A stretch of 64,000 bases of DNA from Rubrivivax sp. (lineage in GTDB: Bacteria; Pseudomonadota; Gammaproteobacteria; Burkholderiales; Burkholderiaceae_C): contig JAIXSE010000014.1 of the NCBI GenBank assembly GCA_027484825.1, forward strand, positions 124,001-188,000. The letters run 5' to 3'. Of this stretch, positions 43,564-51,622 are shown one piece after another. Each line of letters begins with the position of its first letter. The first letter of the stretch is position 1. A model generated the notes under the pieces. It was not told the origin of the DNA. It made no database searches and saw nothing but the letters and a program-made list of their open reading frames with translations. The position numbers were made by a program, and so were the translations under genes.

Positions 43564-45672
43564 ATGCCAGCAGAACTGCTTTGTCCAGCGCCAGACAGCA
43601 AGGTCGGCCTGAAGATCGACTACTTGGTCAAGCGACTGGGGCAAGCCCTGGTGTCCCAGGGCTTCAAACGCAAAGGGCGCAACCTGCTGCGTGAGGTGGG
43701 ACAGGGGCTGGACCGGCACTGGCAGATCATCAATGCCCAGGCGGGCGAGTGGAACGCCGGTGCAAGCGGCGTGTTCTATGTGAACCTCGCATTGCAGTTC
43801 CCGGCGATCCAACAGGTGGAGGCGGCGCGACCGGGGAAGGAATGGATGCGGGAGCTGCTCGACAAGGTCGGCGAAGAGCATGGCCAGTTGCGGGAGCGCC
43901 TGCAGAATTTCGTGCCCGAAGGCCACCGTCTGTGGGGCTCGGAGATTGCGGTCGCCGCGGATGAAGACCTGCCGGTGCTGGCGGGTGCGCTGATCGAAGC
44001 CGTCACGCAATGGGCGCTGCCTTGGTTCGTCAGCCACGCCAGTGTGGCGGCGGTGCGGGACTTCGAGGGCTCCATCGTGGTAGCCGACGTGGACGTGCGT
44101 ATCGCTGCGGCCCTGGCCCTGCAGGACACTGCGGCGGCTGAGCGGCTGCTGGACGCCTTCAAGGGGCGCTGGGAATCGGCGCAGCCCAGCTACGTAGAGA
44201 GTCTGCGCAGCTGGCTGCAGCCGCTTGGTGTGAATTGCGCGTCGCTCCCTACCCCGGGCTCGCCGCCTAAAAAGGACAGCTGGACCCTGCGTCAGGAGGC
44301 CCTTGAGGCCGCCGAAGACGCACGACACGCGGCGCACGCGGCAGGCCTGGCGTCCCAACTGGATGCAGAAGCGCCCAACCCCACGCTACTGGCGCAGGCC
44401 TGGGTGTCTGAATGGCGAGCCCGTTGGCGCGACGACCCAAAGCCGCTGATCGATCTGCCCATCGGTGTTCGCGTGGCAGCGTTGGACGCCGCTGGGCGGG
44501 AGGCGGTCCTGCTGGCGCTGCTGCAGACGCTCGCGAACCGGGAAGCGCAGGCTCGGCGTGATCCCATTCAGGAGCCGCCCAGCGAGTTCGAGCCGGACCA
44601 CGCGGTGGCCGCTCTGACCGGGTGCCTGCTGCCGACGCTGGAGGCGCCTCAGCAACTGCCGGGGCTGTTCGACATCCTGCAAGCACTGCAAAACCGCCTG
44701 CAGCAGGGCACGATCACGGCGCACTATCCCTGGGGCTTTGCCAAGCTGGCGCTGTGGCTGGCGAAACAGCCCCAGAGCGTCGCCCTCCGCCAGGGCATGA
44801 CGGCGTGGCTGCATACCCTGTCGGTGCTGATGCCCGCCCGCTATCAGGCACTGGAGCAGGCGCTGGATGCCCGTCACAGCGAGCCGTTGGATCCAGCGGC
44901 CTTTGATGACGCGTCCCGGTTGGAGCAACTGGAGGCCTACCGCGTCCAGAGGGCCGCGCGGGATACGCCCGCGACGCTGGCCCGCCTGGCGGCATACCCC
45001 GAGCAGTCGCTGGCGGCCGAGGACAAGGCCGCGGTGAAAGCCATGCGGCGCTGGCTGCGCTGTGATCCGGACACCGGCCGGCAGCCCGTGCATTGGGAGG
45101 CCGACGATTGGGGCGGGCCCGCGCTCGCCGCTTGGGAGCGGCTTGCGCCACCGCTGCGCGCTGCGCTGGAGTTGCTGCTTCAGAGCTGGATCGACGACGG
45201 CGTCGAAGCGAAACCGCACGCCCTGGCTGCCCTGCGTACCCACGTGGACAAGCTACCCGCTGAGCACCGGACAGACTGGCGGCGGTGGGTGTTGGATCGG
45301 CTCCATGCTTTCGAGCACCACAGCGGCAAAACCGAGTGGGCCACCACACGCATGCGCCGCGGCGTTGGTGCGGTGATTGGCGAGGACAGTGAACAGCTCC
45401 TGCTCGGCCTGTTGCTGTGGAGCAGGGCTGATCATGGGATGACCGAGGACGCGCTGGCGCTGGCGTGGCGGTCGGTGACGGAGGCCGCCTGGCAACGGAT
45501 TCCAGAGCATGGGGCGCGCGCGCCGCGCGTGGGCAGGCTGGGGTTGCGGCTGCTCGCGGGGTTGGGGGGCGCGTCGCGGGAATACGTTCAGGCTTGTGCG
45601 GTGGACAAGGCGGATGGGCAGAGAGCGAAGGCGTCAGTGCAAGCGTTGGCGGAGCCGCTGCTGCATGGTTGA
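43564..45672 (+). CDS. Large protein with N-terminal DUF4304 domain, unknown role
   Basis: A 702-residue soluble protein starting MPAELLCPAPDSKVGLKIDY. Residues about 12-150 match the DUF4304 pattern: KRLGQALVSQGFKRKGRNLLREV, HWQIINAQ and GVFYVNLALQF. The rest is helix-rich with many Leu/Ala repeats and Trp-rich stretches (WVSEWRARWRDDPKPLIDLP, WRRWVLDRLHAFEHH) and no motif I can name; it may be an alpha-solenoid. DUF4304 proteins are of unknown function and often occur alone in bacteria. Start 43564 is chosen because the domain begins there; earlier in-frame ATGs exist. It is followed closely by two small exported proteins in the same direction. Confidence 0.7.
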   Translation: MPAELLCPAPDSKVGLKIDYLVKRLGQALVSQGFKRKGRNLLREVGQGLDRHWQIINAQAGEWNAGASGVFYVNLALQFPAIQQVEAARPGKEWMRELLDKVGEEHGQLRERLQNFVPEGHRLWGSEIAVAADEDLPVLAGALIEAVTQWALPWFVSHASVAAVRDFEGSIVVADVDVRIAAALALQDTAAAERLLDAFKGRWESAQPSYVESLRSWLQPLGVNCASLPTPGSPPKKDSWTLRQEALEAAEDARHAAHAAGLASQLDAEAPNPTLLAQAWVSEWRARWRDDPKPLIDLPIGVRVAALDAAGREAVLLALLQTLANREAQARRDPIQEPPSEFEPDHAVAALTGCLLPTLEAPQQLPGLFDILQALQNRLQQGTITAHYPWGFAKLALWLAKQPQSVALRQGMTAWLHTLSVLMPARYQALEQALDARHSEPLDPAAFDDASRLEQLEAYRVQRAARDTPATLARLAAYPEQSLAAEDKAAVKAMRRWLRCDPDTGRQPVHWEADDWGGPALAAWERLAPPLRAALELLLQSWIDDGVEAKPHALAALRTHVDKLPAEHRTDWRRWVLDRLHAFEHHSGKTEWATTRMRRGVGAVIGEDSEQLLLGLLLWSRADHGMTEDALALAWRSVTEAAWQRIPEHGARAPRVGRLGLRLLAGLGGASREYVQACAVDKADGQRAKASVQALAEPLLHG

Positions 45673-45691
45673 TATTGGAGGATTGAATAGC

Positions 45692-46075
45692 ATGGGTCTA
45701 CGGTTCACTCTTTGGGCTGCATTGTTCGTTTGCAGTGCCTCGGCGAATGCGCAGTACGCCAACATTGACGGAACCTTTCGTTCGACGTCAACGACTCTTC
45801 GCCTCATTCCACTGGACTCGGAGAAGGGCGTCATTGCTGCTGAGACAGTCGTGACACAAGGGGGCTGCTCCGGATCCATCGCAGGGGTTGGGAAGATGTC
45901 CGGGAATGTGCTCAAGTTTTCCCCTTACGTGAAAGTCGATCAAGCGGATGTCTGCGAAGTGACTGTGCTGTTCGACAAGAAGCGGAATTCAGCCACCATT
46001 TCTGCTGAGGGGTGCATGGCCCATAGCGGCGCTGCCTGCGGATGGGAAGGCGGCACGATGAAGCGGTCCAAATGA
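45692..46075 (+). CDS. Small exported protein with four cysteines
   Basis: A 127-residue protein with a clear signal peptide, MGLRFTLWAALFVCSASANA, cleaved before QYANIDG. The mature part has cysteines in TQGGCSGSIAG, DVCEVTVLF, EGCMAHSG and AACGWEGG, which could form two disulphides, and is rich in beta-type residues. A strong GGAGGA ribosome site upstream of 45692 supports the start. It begins 20 bp after the DUF4304-type gene and is probably co-transcribed. No family is recognised. Confidence 0.65.
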   Translation: MGLRFTLWAALFVCSASANAQYANIDGTFRSTSTTLRLIPLDSEKGVIAAETVVTQGGCSGSIAGVGKMSGNVLKFSPYVKVDQADVCEVTVLFDKKRNSATISAEGCMAHSGAACGWEGGTMKRSK

Positions 46076-46441
46076 ACGATGTCACGGCTGGGGTTCAGGA
46101 CTTTGGGGCCGGCCCATCCAGGGAGCGCATCGGGTAGGAACTGGCTGGGGGGCTGACAGAACAGAAGAAGAACCAGAACACGTAGACGGAGCGCATGTCC
46201 GGACAGAAGGGCTTGGGAGCAACACCTCGTGCTTCAACGCGCTGAGTTGTTCAAGACTTACAGGGTTGAGCTCCATAACGGCCAGGGGTCGTTTCCAGTG
46301 TTCCGCGCATTCATTTTGGGTGGCGATACTGGTCAAACGGACGAACGAGGGGCTGCCTGGCCGCCTACACTTCGCGGCGCCGCAAACCGACGAAGCAGTT
46401 TTGTCACGAGCGCCACAACCATCAGATCCTTTCAATCGAAC
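46076..46441. other. Intergenic region in the accessory segment
   Basis: A 366-bp gap between two small exported-protein genes. Base composition is lower in GC than the core. Open frames on both strands are short and without family features. No terminator hairpin is seen. A promoter for the gene at 46442 should lie here. Confidence 0.4.
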
Positions 46442-47131
46442 ATGCCGATTTCAAATGTCCTAGCAGCACTCTTTGCTGTCCTCGTGCACGCCACGACCTT
46501 CGCGCAGTCGCCTCCTGTGGATGAGCGTACGCGAGACAATCTGATGGTCGTTGTACGCGAGTCCGTTGATATGAATCGGGCAGCGGACGCACTCACCCCT
46601 ATGGGTAAGTTGAAGGGGAAGTTGCCGGACGGCAGAGAAATCGAAGTTGAGATGGCTGCGTGGGAATTCATCGGAGACACGCATATTCGGTTTGTCTTCG
46701 ATACCCCTCAGACCATGATCAACGCGACGCCCCAGGACCTTGAGCGTTTAGGCATCAAGGGAGTCGATGAGGCGCTGTCGGTCGCGCTCGTGAATCTCAA
46801 GCGCGTCTACGGTGAGCCGTCAGCCTCGCCTTGGCAAGGCGGGCTGATGTCGGTCGAGGGTAAGTCTGCTGATTTCAACAGCTCCTACTTCCTGGATCGG
46901 GCGTACTGGCAGGGCTTGCTCAAGTCGCATCCCGAGGGGCTTGTTGTGTCCGTTGCCAAGCGCGGCGGCCTTCTGTATGCGCCTGCGTCAAGCACCAAAG
47001 CTGTCGAGGGGCTGAAACGGCGCGTTGCCTATCTGCACGCCAGCAGCCTGCGGCTGCGGGTGTCCTCTGCGCTGTTCCTTTTTAAGGAGGGCAAGTGGTC
47101 GGTGTTCCAGGCGCCTGTGAAGCAGCAGTGA
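46442..47131 (+). CDS. Exported protein with DUF1444-like features
   Basis: A 229-residue protein with a signal peptide (MPISNVLAALFAVLVHATTFAQ, cut near residue 22). The mature part contains IRFVFDTPQTMINATPQDLERLGIKGVDEALSVALVNLKRVYGEP, reminiscent of the DUF1444 pattern of a 'TxxDLExxG' followed by an 'A(L/V)xNL(K/R)' helix. The remainder is alpha/beta with ends typical of periplasmic proteins. A terminator follows at 47154. The assignment to DUF1444 is weak; the protein is best called exported and uncharacterised. Confidence 0.6.
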   Translation: MPISNVLAALFAVLVHATTFAQSPPVDERTRDNLMVVVRESVDMNRAADALTPMGKLKGKLPDGREIEVEMAAWEFIGDTHIRFVFDTPQTMINATPQDLERLGIKGVDEALSVALVNLKRVYGEPSASPWQGGLMSVEGKSADFNSSYFLDRAYWQGLLKSHPEGLVVSVAKRGGLLYAPASSTKAVEGLKRRVAYLHASSLRLRVSSALFLFKEGKWSVFQAPVKQQ

Positions 47132-47153
47132 AGCCCAACCCGTTGCTCAAGTA

Positions 47154-47180
47154 GACCGGCCTTAGGCGGTCTTTCATTTT
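47154..47180 (+). terminator. Rho-independent terminator after the DUF1444-like gene
   Basis: GACC-(G)-GCC, loop TTA, GGC-GGTC (47154-47171), followed by TTTCATTTT. One bulged G is needed in the stem. It lies 23 bp after the stop. Confidence 0.7.
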
Positions 47181-47492
47181 GACGGAGCAACCCGCGCAAG
47201 TGCGCTCGGAAGTCGGATTGGCAACTGCTCGCGCCTCGTTCCGAGCGCCGACTATAAGCGTCGGGGCTAGCCACGAATGCCCTGCGAATCGCGCGAACCG
47301 CTTCAATACCGGCCCTTGCTGCCTGAGGGTGTGGATGATTGCTACATCGCTCAGCAACGCTGAGCAATTCCTTCCTTGGCCGCTTCGCGATCTCGACTGC
47401 AATGGCCTCCGCCAAGAAGAAGTTCTGTGCCGTGGCGAGGTACCCAAGTAAGTCCACATCGCCGAGCGACAGGTTTTGGGTACCCTAATCCG
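47181..47492. other. Non-coding or decayed stretch
   Basis: About 310 bp with several overlapping short open frames on both strands, none with a good ribosome site plus family similarity. It looks like decayed accessory DNA. Confidence 0.4.
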
Positions 47493-47711
47493 ATGACAGC
47501 AAACCCGCGGAAGCTCTTCCGAGAAGTGCTCGGCGACACTAAGCGTCCGCTGGAAGCAATCAAGGCGGAACGGGAAGGCTTCGGACTCTCGGTCGACGAG
47601 GCAATGGCTGTATGCCTTGAGGCGACCGGGAGGGTGTCCACGCTGTCCGAGCAGCAAGCGAAACTGGGGCCGCTGCTACGCCTCGGATCGTTTGCCCGAA
47701 ATGCCGATTAG
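47493..47711 (+). CDS. Small hypothetical protein (72 aa)
   Basis: A 72-residue frame starting MTANPRKLFREVLGDTKRPL. The composition is like that of a real alpha-helical protein (EAIKAEREGFGLSVDEAMAVCLEATG), but the upstream ribosome site is poor and no family is recognised. A minus-strand open frame overlaps it, so coding is unproven. Confidence 0.3.
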   Translation: MTANPRKLFREVLGDTKRPLEAIKAEREGFGLSVDEAMAVCLEATGRVSTLSEQQAKLGPLLRLGSFARNAD

Positions 47712-47886
47712 ACAGGGGGTGGTCCGGAAGCTTCACCCCCTACCGATCGGGCTCGGCTACATCGATCCGGGCGCCGCGGCAGCAGCGGGCCCCGACTTCG
47801 TCAATGGATTCTGGTGCTCCTCATGCCAAGTCAGTTTCGTACCAGATCATCTGCTGGATGAATTCGGTCTTGAATCCGCTCGGTGA
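47701..47886 (+). CDS. Small hypothetical protein with a CxxC pair (61 aa)
   Basis: A 61-residue frame, MPIRQGVVRKLHPLPIGLGY, with GFWCSSCQVSFVPDHLL near the C-terminus; the CxxC could be half a zinc ribbon. It overlaps the end of the previous small frame by 11 bp. No family is recognised. Confidence 0.3.
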   Translation: MPIRQGVVRKLHPLPIGLGYIDPGAAAAAGPDFVNGFWCSSCQVSFVPDHLLDEFGLESAR

Positions 47887-47936
47887 ATTTGAAAGGCTGA
47901 TGGCAGTCAAAGGCTGTTCGTGCGACGTGACCGCTT

Positions 47937-48197
47937 TCAATCAGGGTGAGCATCGTCGCCGATGACCTCGAAGACGATGGGCATCTCTGAATTCGGCGTG
48001 TCATCGGCGAAATCAGCCGCGGAGCGATAGCCCTCCTGATTCTTGAGATTCGCCTCTAGTTCATCTGCAGCTCTCTCAAGGAAGCTCGCGAGAGACCTAA
48101 GTTCGCCGGGGGAGGCATGCAGGTCAATCTCCCGAAGGTCAACAGGGAGCCAGCCTTCCGATTCGTTCCAAATGCTAGGCCAACCATTGACTCGCAT
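47937..48197 (-). CDS. Imm32-like small protein
   Basis: An 86-residue protein. The ATG at 48197 has a very good ribosome site on the minus strand (GGGAGG, 4 bp upstream). The part IDLHASPGELRSLASFLERAADELEAN resembles the immunity-protein Imm32 pattern ('sPeeLrxLaxFL'). Imm32 genes neutralise polymorphic toxins, but no toxin gene is visible beside it. A longer frame beginning with TTG at 48284 is less likely. Confidence 0.5.
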   Translation of the reverse strand: MRVNGWPSIWNESEGWLPVDLREIDLHASPGELRSLASFLERAADELEANLKNQEGYRSAADFADDTPNSEMPIVFEVIGDDAHPD

Positions 48198-48605
48198 CGT
48201 GCCTCCCGAAAATTTGCCGAAGCAACTGTACTTGCTTAGGGGAGCGGTACGGCAGCGGCCGAACGTCTGCATTTCGGCGACCAATCCTCATCGCCGGACG
48301 TTGCCTTTGGGTCGATAGCGCCAGGCCAGCACTTCAAGCACCAGACATTCGCGCCCGGTTGTTGGGACAGCCGCGCAGGATCACCGCAGCACCCTCGACA
48401 TCGGTCGTTGCGGCCGTACGGCGGTCAGGTGCACCAGCCACTGCTACATGCCAGGCATTGTGAACCCGGCGGCTGACCGCCGATGACAGCAGCCGCTGAA
48501 CTGCTGCTCTTCTCGACCCAAAGCACACCCAGCACAAGGCCCGGTGGGCCGCCCTCAAGCTGCGGTTCAACATCGAAGCTCGAGGGACGGCCGTCCGCTA
48601 CAGTG
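48198..48605. other. Left flank of the IS21 element with an inverted repeat and a gene fragment
   Basis: This 408-bp stretch has no complete gene. CGGCGGTCAG (48419-48428) and CTGACCGCCG (48473-48482) form a 10-bp inverted repeat 44 bp apart. Between 48500 and 48605 the plus strand reads DPKHTQHKARWAALKLRFNI and continues to the IS end, after a stop codon just upstream. It looks like the tail of a coding fragment cut by the element. Confidence 0.45.
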
Positions 48606-48657
48606 TGTCAGGCGACACCCAATACTGCCCCCCTGACGACATCCAGAACTGACCCCC
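48606..48657 (+). repeat. IS21 left terminal inverted repeat
   Basis: A 52-bp end, starting TGTCAGGCGACACCC. It contains the core CCCCCTGACGACATCCA that is shared with the right end. Confidence 0.9.
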
Positions 48658-48677
48658 TTCACTAGAAGGAGGTCCGC

Positions 48678-49976
48678 ATGATGGACGTTTTGACCGATCC
48701 TCTCTGCGTTGTTGACGACGCAGGGAGGCAGACGATGTTGGCACCACAGGAGGTGCAGAAGATGCTGGCGCTGCAGGCGCAAGGATGGGGAGCTAAGCGG
48801 ATCAGCAAGGAGCTGGGCTGCAGCCGCAACACGGTGCGCGAGTACCTGCGCAGCGGGGGGTGGAAGCCGATGGACGTTTCAGGGAGGGCCAGCACACTGA
48901 GGCCCCACTTAGCTTGGCTGGAACAGAGGCTTCGCCAGCACAAGGGCAATGCCGACGTGGTGCGCCAGGAGCTGCTGCGCGAGTTCGGCATCGCCGTGAG
49001 TCTTCGGACCGTGCAGCGCGCCGTAGCGCCGCTGCGGATGGCCCTACGGGCTCGGGCAGTCGCGCACGTGCGCTTCGAGACGGCGCCAGGACATCAACTT
49101 CAGGTGGACTTCGGCAGCACCCATGTGCAGGTCGGTGAGGAGCTCACGCGCGTCTTTCTATTCGTTGCAACGCTGGGCTACAGCCGGCGCATTTACGTGC
49201 TGCTGAGCCTGCATGAGCGCCAGTCGGCCTGGCTGCTCGGCCTGGATGGCGCGTTCCGGCACTTCGGCGGGGTGACGCATGAGGTGCTCATCGACAACGC
49301 CAAGGCCCTGGTCGAGCAGCACAATCGCCAGACGCGCGAGGTCAAGCTCAATGACCGTTTCCGCGCGTTCTGCCGCTACTGGGGGGTCACGCCCCGGGCC
49401 TGTGCACCGTATCGGGCTCAGACCAAGGGCAAGGACGAGCGCGGGGTCGGCTACGTCAAGCGCAATGCCATCGCCGGGCATACCTTCCTTAGCCTGGACG
49501 CGTTGCAGGCCCACTTGGACCGCTGGATGCGCGAGGTGGCCGATGTGCGCGTGCATGGCACCACCGGTGAGTCGCCCATCGCACGGTTCGAGCGCGATGA
49601 GCGCCAAGCCTTGCGCCCCATGCCCTCCAAGGCGCCGTTCCTTCAGGTCCGCGAGCTCGTGCGCCGCGTGCACACCGACGCCTGCATCGAGCTGGACACC
49701 AACCGCTACTCCGTGCCCTGGAAGCTCATCGGCGAGCAGGTCAGTGTCGTGGTGGCCGACCGTCAGGTTCAGGTGCTCTACGCTGGCCAGGAAGTGGCCC
49801 GGCATCCCCAGAGTTCCTTGCGTCGCAGCAGCGTCATTGATCGCATCCACCTGGCCGGTATCGTCGGCAGCCAGTTCGTTGGCGCGACCCGTCTGGTACC
49901 ACCGCCTCCTGCGCCACCCGCCGAGTTGCAGCGTGACCTGGTCGAGTACGAGGCTCTGGTTGGGGGAGCGTGGTGA
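48678..49976 (+). CDS. istA: IS21-family transposase IstA
   Basis: A 432-residue DDE transposase. An N-terminal HTH (GWGAKRISKELGCSRNTVREYL) is followed by the catalytic core with QVDFGSTH (first Asp), HEVLIDNAKALV (second Asp) and KGKDERGVGYVKRNAI (Glu). The C-terminal part has the typical DTNRYSVPW. A perfect AAGGAGG ribosome site precedes 48678. It overlaps istB by 7 bp. It cuts and joins the element ends. Confidence 0.95.
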   Translation: MMDVLTDPLCVVDDAGRQTMLAPQEVQKMLALQAQGWGAKRISKELGCSRNTVREYLRSGGWKPMDVSGRASTLRPHLAWLEQRLRQHKGNADVVRQELLREFGIAVSLRTVQRAVAPLRMALRARAVAHVRFETAPGHQLQVDFGSTHVQVGEELTRVFLFVATLGYSRRIYVLLSLHERQSAWLLGLDGAFRHFGGVTHEVLIDNAKALVEQHNRQTREVKLNDRFRAFCRYWGVTPRACAPYRAQTKGKDERGVGYVKRNAIAGHTFLSLDALQAHLDRWMREVADVRVHGTTGESPIARFERDERQALRPMPSKAPFLQVRELVRRVHTDACIELDTNRYSVPWKLIGEQVSVVVADRQVQVLYAGQEVARHPQSSLRRSSVIDRIHLAGIVGSQFVGATRLVPPPPAPPAELQRDLVEYEALVGGAW

Positions 49977-50782
49977 TGGCTCGCGGCAAGAAGACCGAAC
50001 CAGTCACGCAGCCGGACGAGCTTGAGGGCATGCTGACGCGGCTGAAGCTGACCGCCATCCGCGACCAACTCGACACACTGCTGGATCAAGCCTCACGTGC
50101 CGACCTGACGATGCGAGAGACGCTGCAGTTGCTGTGCGCGGCTGAGGTGGCTCGCAAGGACGAGCGCCGCATTCAGATGGGGATGTCCATCGCCAAGTTC
50201 CCCTGCGTGCGCACGCTCGAGGGCTTCGAGTTCGATGCCCAGCCTTCCATCGACCCGAAGCTGGTGCGCGAGCTGGCAACCTCGCGCTGGGTGGCCAACG
50301 GTGACACCGTGCTGCTGCTGGGCCCTCCAGGCGTTGGCAAGACCCACTTGGCAGTCGCCCTGGGTCGCGAGGCCATCCTGCGCGGCTACTCGACCCTGTT
50401 CGCCTCAGCCACCAGCATCGTCACCCAGCTCGTGCGGGCCCACGTGGAGGGGCGTCTGGAGGACAAGCTCACCCACTTGGCCAAGCCCAAGCTCCTGGTC
50501 ATCGACGAACTGGGCTACCTGCCGTTCGAGGCCAATGCGGCCCACCTGTTCTTCCAGCTCGTGAGTCGTCGTTATGAGCGTGGAGCCACTTTGCTGACCA
50601 GCAACCGCTCTGTGGCGGAGTGGGGAGGCGTCTTTGGCGATCCGGTGGTCGCCACGGCCATCCTCGACCGCCTCCTACACCACAGCCACGTCATCACCAT
50701 CCGCGGCGACAGCTATAGGCTCAAGGCCAAGCGCAAGTCCGGTCTGGTGAGAGACGCCACCGCGCCCGCCACGCAAGCCTGA
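49970..50782 (+). CDS. istB: IS21-family ATPase helper IstB
   Basis: A 270-residue AAA+ protein related to DnaC. Walker A GPPGVGKTH (118-126), Walker B LLVIDELGYLPF, sensor segment LLTSNRSVAEWG and the RLLHHSHVITIRGDSYRLK C-terminus are typical. It assembles on DNA, picks the target and activates IstA. Starts at 49970, 49976 and similar are possible; the first overlaps istA by 7 bp. Confidence 0.95.
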   Translation: MVMARGKKTEPVTQPDELEGMLTRLKLTAIRDQLDTLLDQASRADLTMRETLQLLCAAEVARKDERRIQMGMSIAKFPCVRTLEGFEFDAQPSIDPKLVRELATSRWVANGDTVLLLGPPGVGKTHLAVALGREAILRGYSTLFASATSIVTQLVRAHVEGRLEDKLTHLAKPKLLVIDELGYLPFEANAAHLFFQLVSRRYERGATLLTSNRSVAEWGGVFGDPVVATAILDRLLHHSHVITIRGDSYRLKAKRKSGLVRDATAPATQA

Positions 50783-50793
50783 TCATCAACCCA

Positions 50794-50845
50794 GGGGGTC
50801 AATTTTGGATGTCGTCAGGGGGTTAGTTTTCGATGTCGCTTGACA
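50794..50845 (-). repeat. IS21 right terminal inverted repeat
   Basis: A 52-bp end matching the left repeat in inverted orientation, ending ...GCTTGACA at 50845. Confidence 0.9.
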
Positions 50846-51018
50846 CCGGGGAAATGCTTGACCTCATTCAAGAGATAAATCTCCTCGCAAATCGCGTAGT
50901 CATCGGGCCGCAGCAAGCGGACCCGAAAGTTGGGACTTCCTGCATCGACTGGGACTCTGAATCGAGGCGGACCGAGGAACCAGTCGGCGAGTTTGGCGAG
51001 GATGGTGTGGCTTCCCAT
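50815..51018 (-). pseudogene. 5' fragment of a gene cut by IS21 (FkbM-methyltransferase-like)
   Basis: From an ATG at 51018 the minus strand reads MGSHTILAKLADWFLGPPRF and then VRLLRPDDYAICEEIYLLNEVKHF before running into the IS21 right end at 50845 and stopping at 50815. The 'RLRP..D..(V/I)..EI(F/Y)' pattern recalls the N-terminus of FkbM-type methyltransferases. The remaining part is missing from both sides of the element in this window. Function is therefore lost. The family call is tentative. Confidence 0.45.
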
Positions 51019-51206
51019 GCCTGACGTGTGAGAGGAGAGGCTAGCCACCAAGAAGCGTGGCTGACTTCATGTCGAACAAAGACCGAGGCAGCATTCAGTG
51101 CGTCCTTGGTCGAAGGGCAATCACTCTAGCTTGACATTGAGTCCTGCGAAACCGAGCCTGTCAGGATTTTTGTGTGCGAGACATAGCCTGACGACCAGGA
51201 GCATCT

Positions 51207-51345
51207 ATGCGAAGCAAGAAGGAGCCGGCTTGGGCCGGTACGACGGCGCTGCCGTTCATCCCCAAGGAACTCATTGAGCAACTGACCGGTGGCGCCACGC
51301 CGAAGACCGCCGAGCAGATCAATGCCGCGATCATGGCGTTGAAGT
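51207..51345 (+). pseudogene. Truncated transposase N-terminus (IS256-like)
   Basis: The reading MRSKKEPAWAGTTALPFIPKELIEQLTGG then AEQINAAIMALK matches the N-terminus of IS256-family transposases ('IPKELIEQ..TA..(V/I)N.A..A.K'). Similarity ends at about 51345 where the family's conserved 'KALIERALGAELSHHL' should follow. An element end-like stretch (GTCAGGATTTTTGTGTGCGA) lies just upstream at about 51159-51178. Only about 46 codons remain. Confidence 0.6.
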
Positions 51346-51622
51346 GCCGTCGGCGGACCAGTCGGATAAATTGCCAGAGAGCGGCCAGTCGACTAAGTAG
51401 AAACCCCTTCAGCTCAATTCGATCTGCTCAGGCCGTGAGCCTTCGCGGATAGTTACGCCCTGTGTTCACCTTAGCTATTCGGAACAGCAAGTTCTGGCCG
51501 ACCAGTCCCAAAGGACTTTCGACACTGGACTACGAAGTCCTGATCGGCGCCCAGAGAGGCAGACGTCCGAGCCGCCGCGTTGTTCCAGAATTCCGGAGCA
51601 GTTCTCCTTCCCGAACGTCTAC
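51346..51622. other. Gap ahead of the STAND-like defence gene
   Basis: A 277-bp stretch after the transposase remnant. No gene, terminator or clear repeat is seen. It must contain the promoter of the gene at 51623, but no consensus -35/-10 stands out. Confidence 0.4.

Larger units (their letters stand above)
48606..50845 (+). mobile_element. Complete IS21-family insertion sequence (2240 bp)
   Basis: Left end 48606-48657 begins TGTCAGGCGACACCCAATAC and right end 50794-50845 (read on the minus strand) begins TGTCAAGCGACATCGAAAAC. They share most of 52 bp including CCCCCTGACGACATCCA and GACCCCC. Inside are istA (transposase) and istB (ATPase helper) with the usual short overlap. No target duplication is visible: the left flank ends CTACAGTG and the right flank starts CCGGGGAA. 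The element looks intact and possibly mobile, but the flanks no longer match. Confidence 0.93.

Noticed and set aside
48598-50853. Target-site duplication of the IS21 element
   Set aside because: The bases next to the two ends (CTACAGTG and CCGGGGAA) do not match at any length from 4 to 8.
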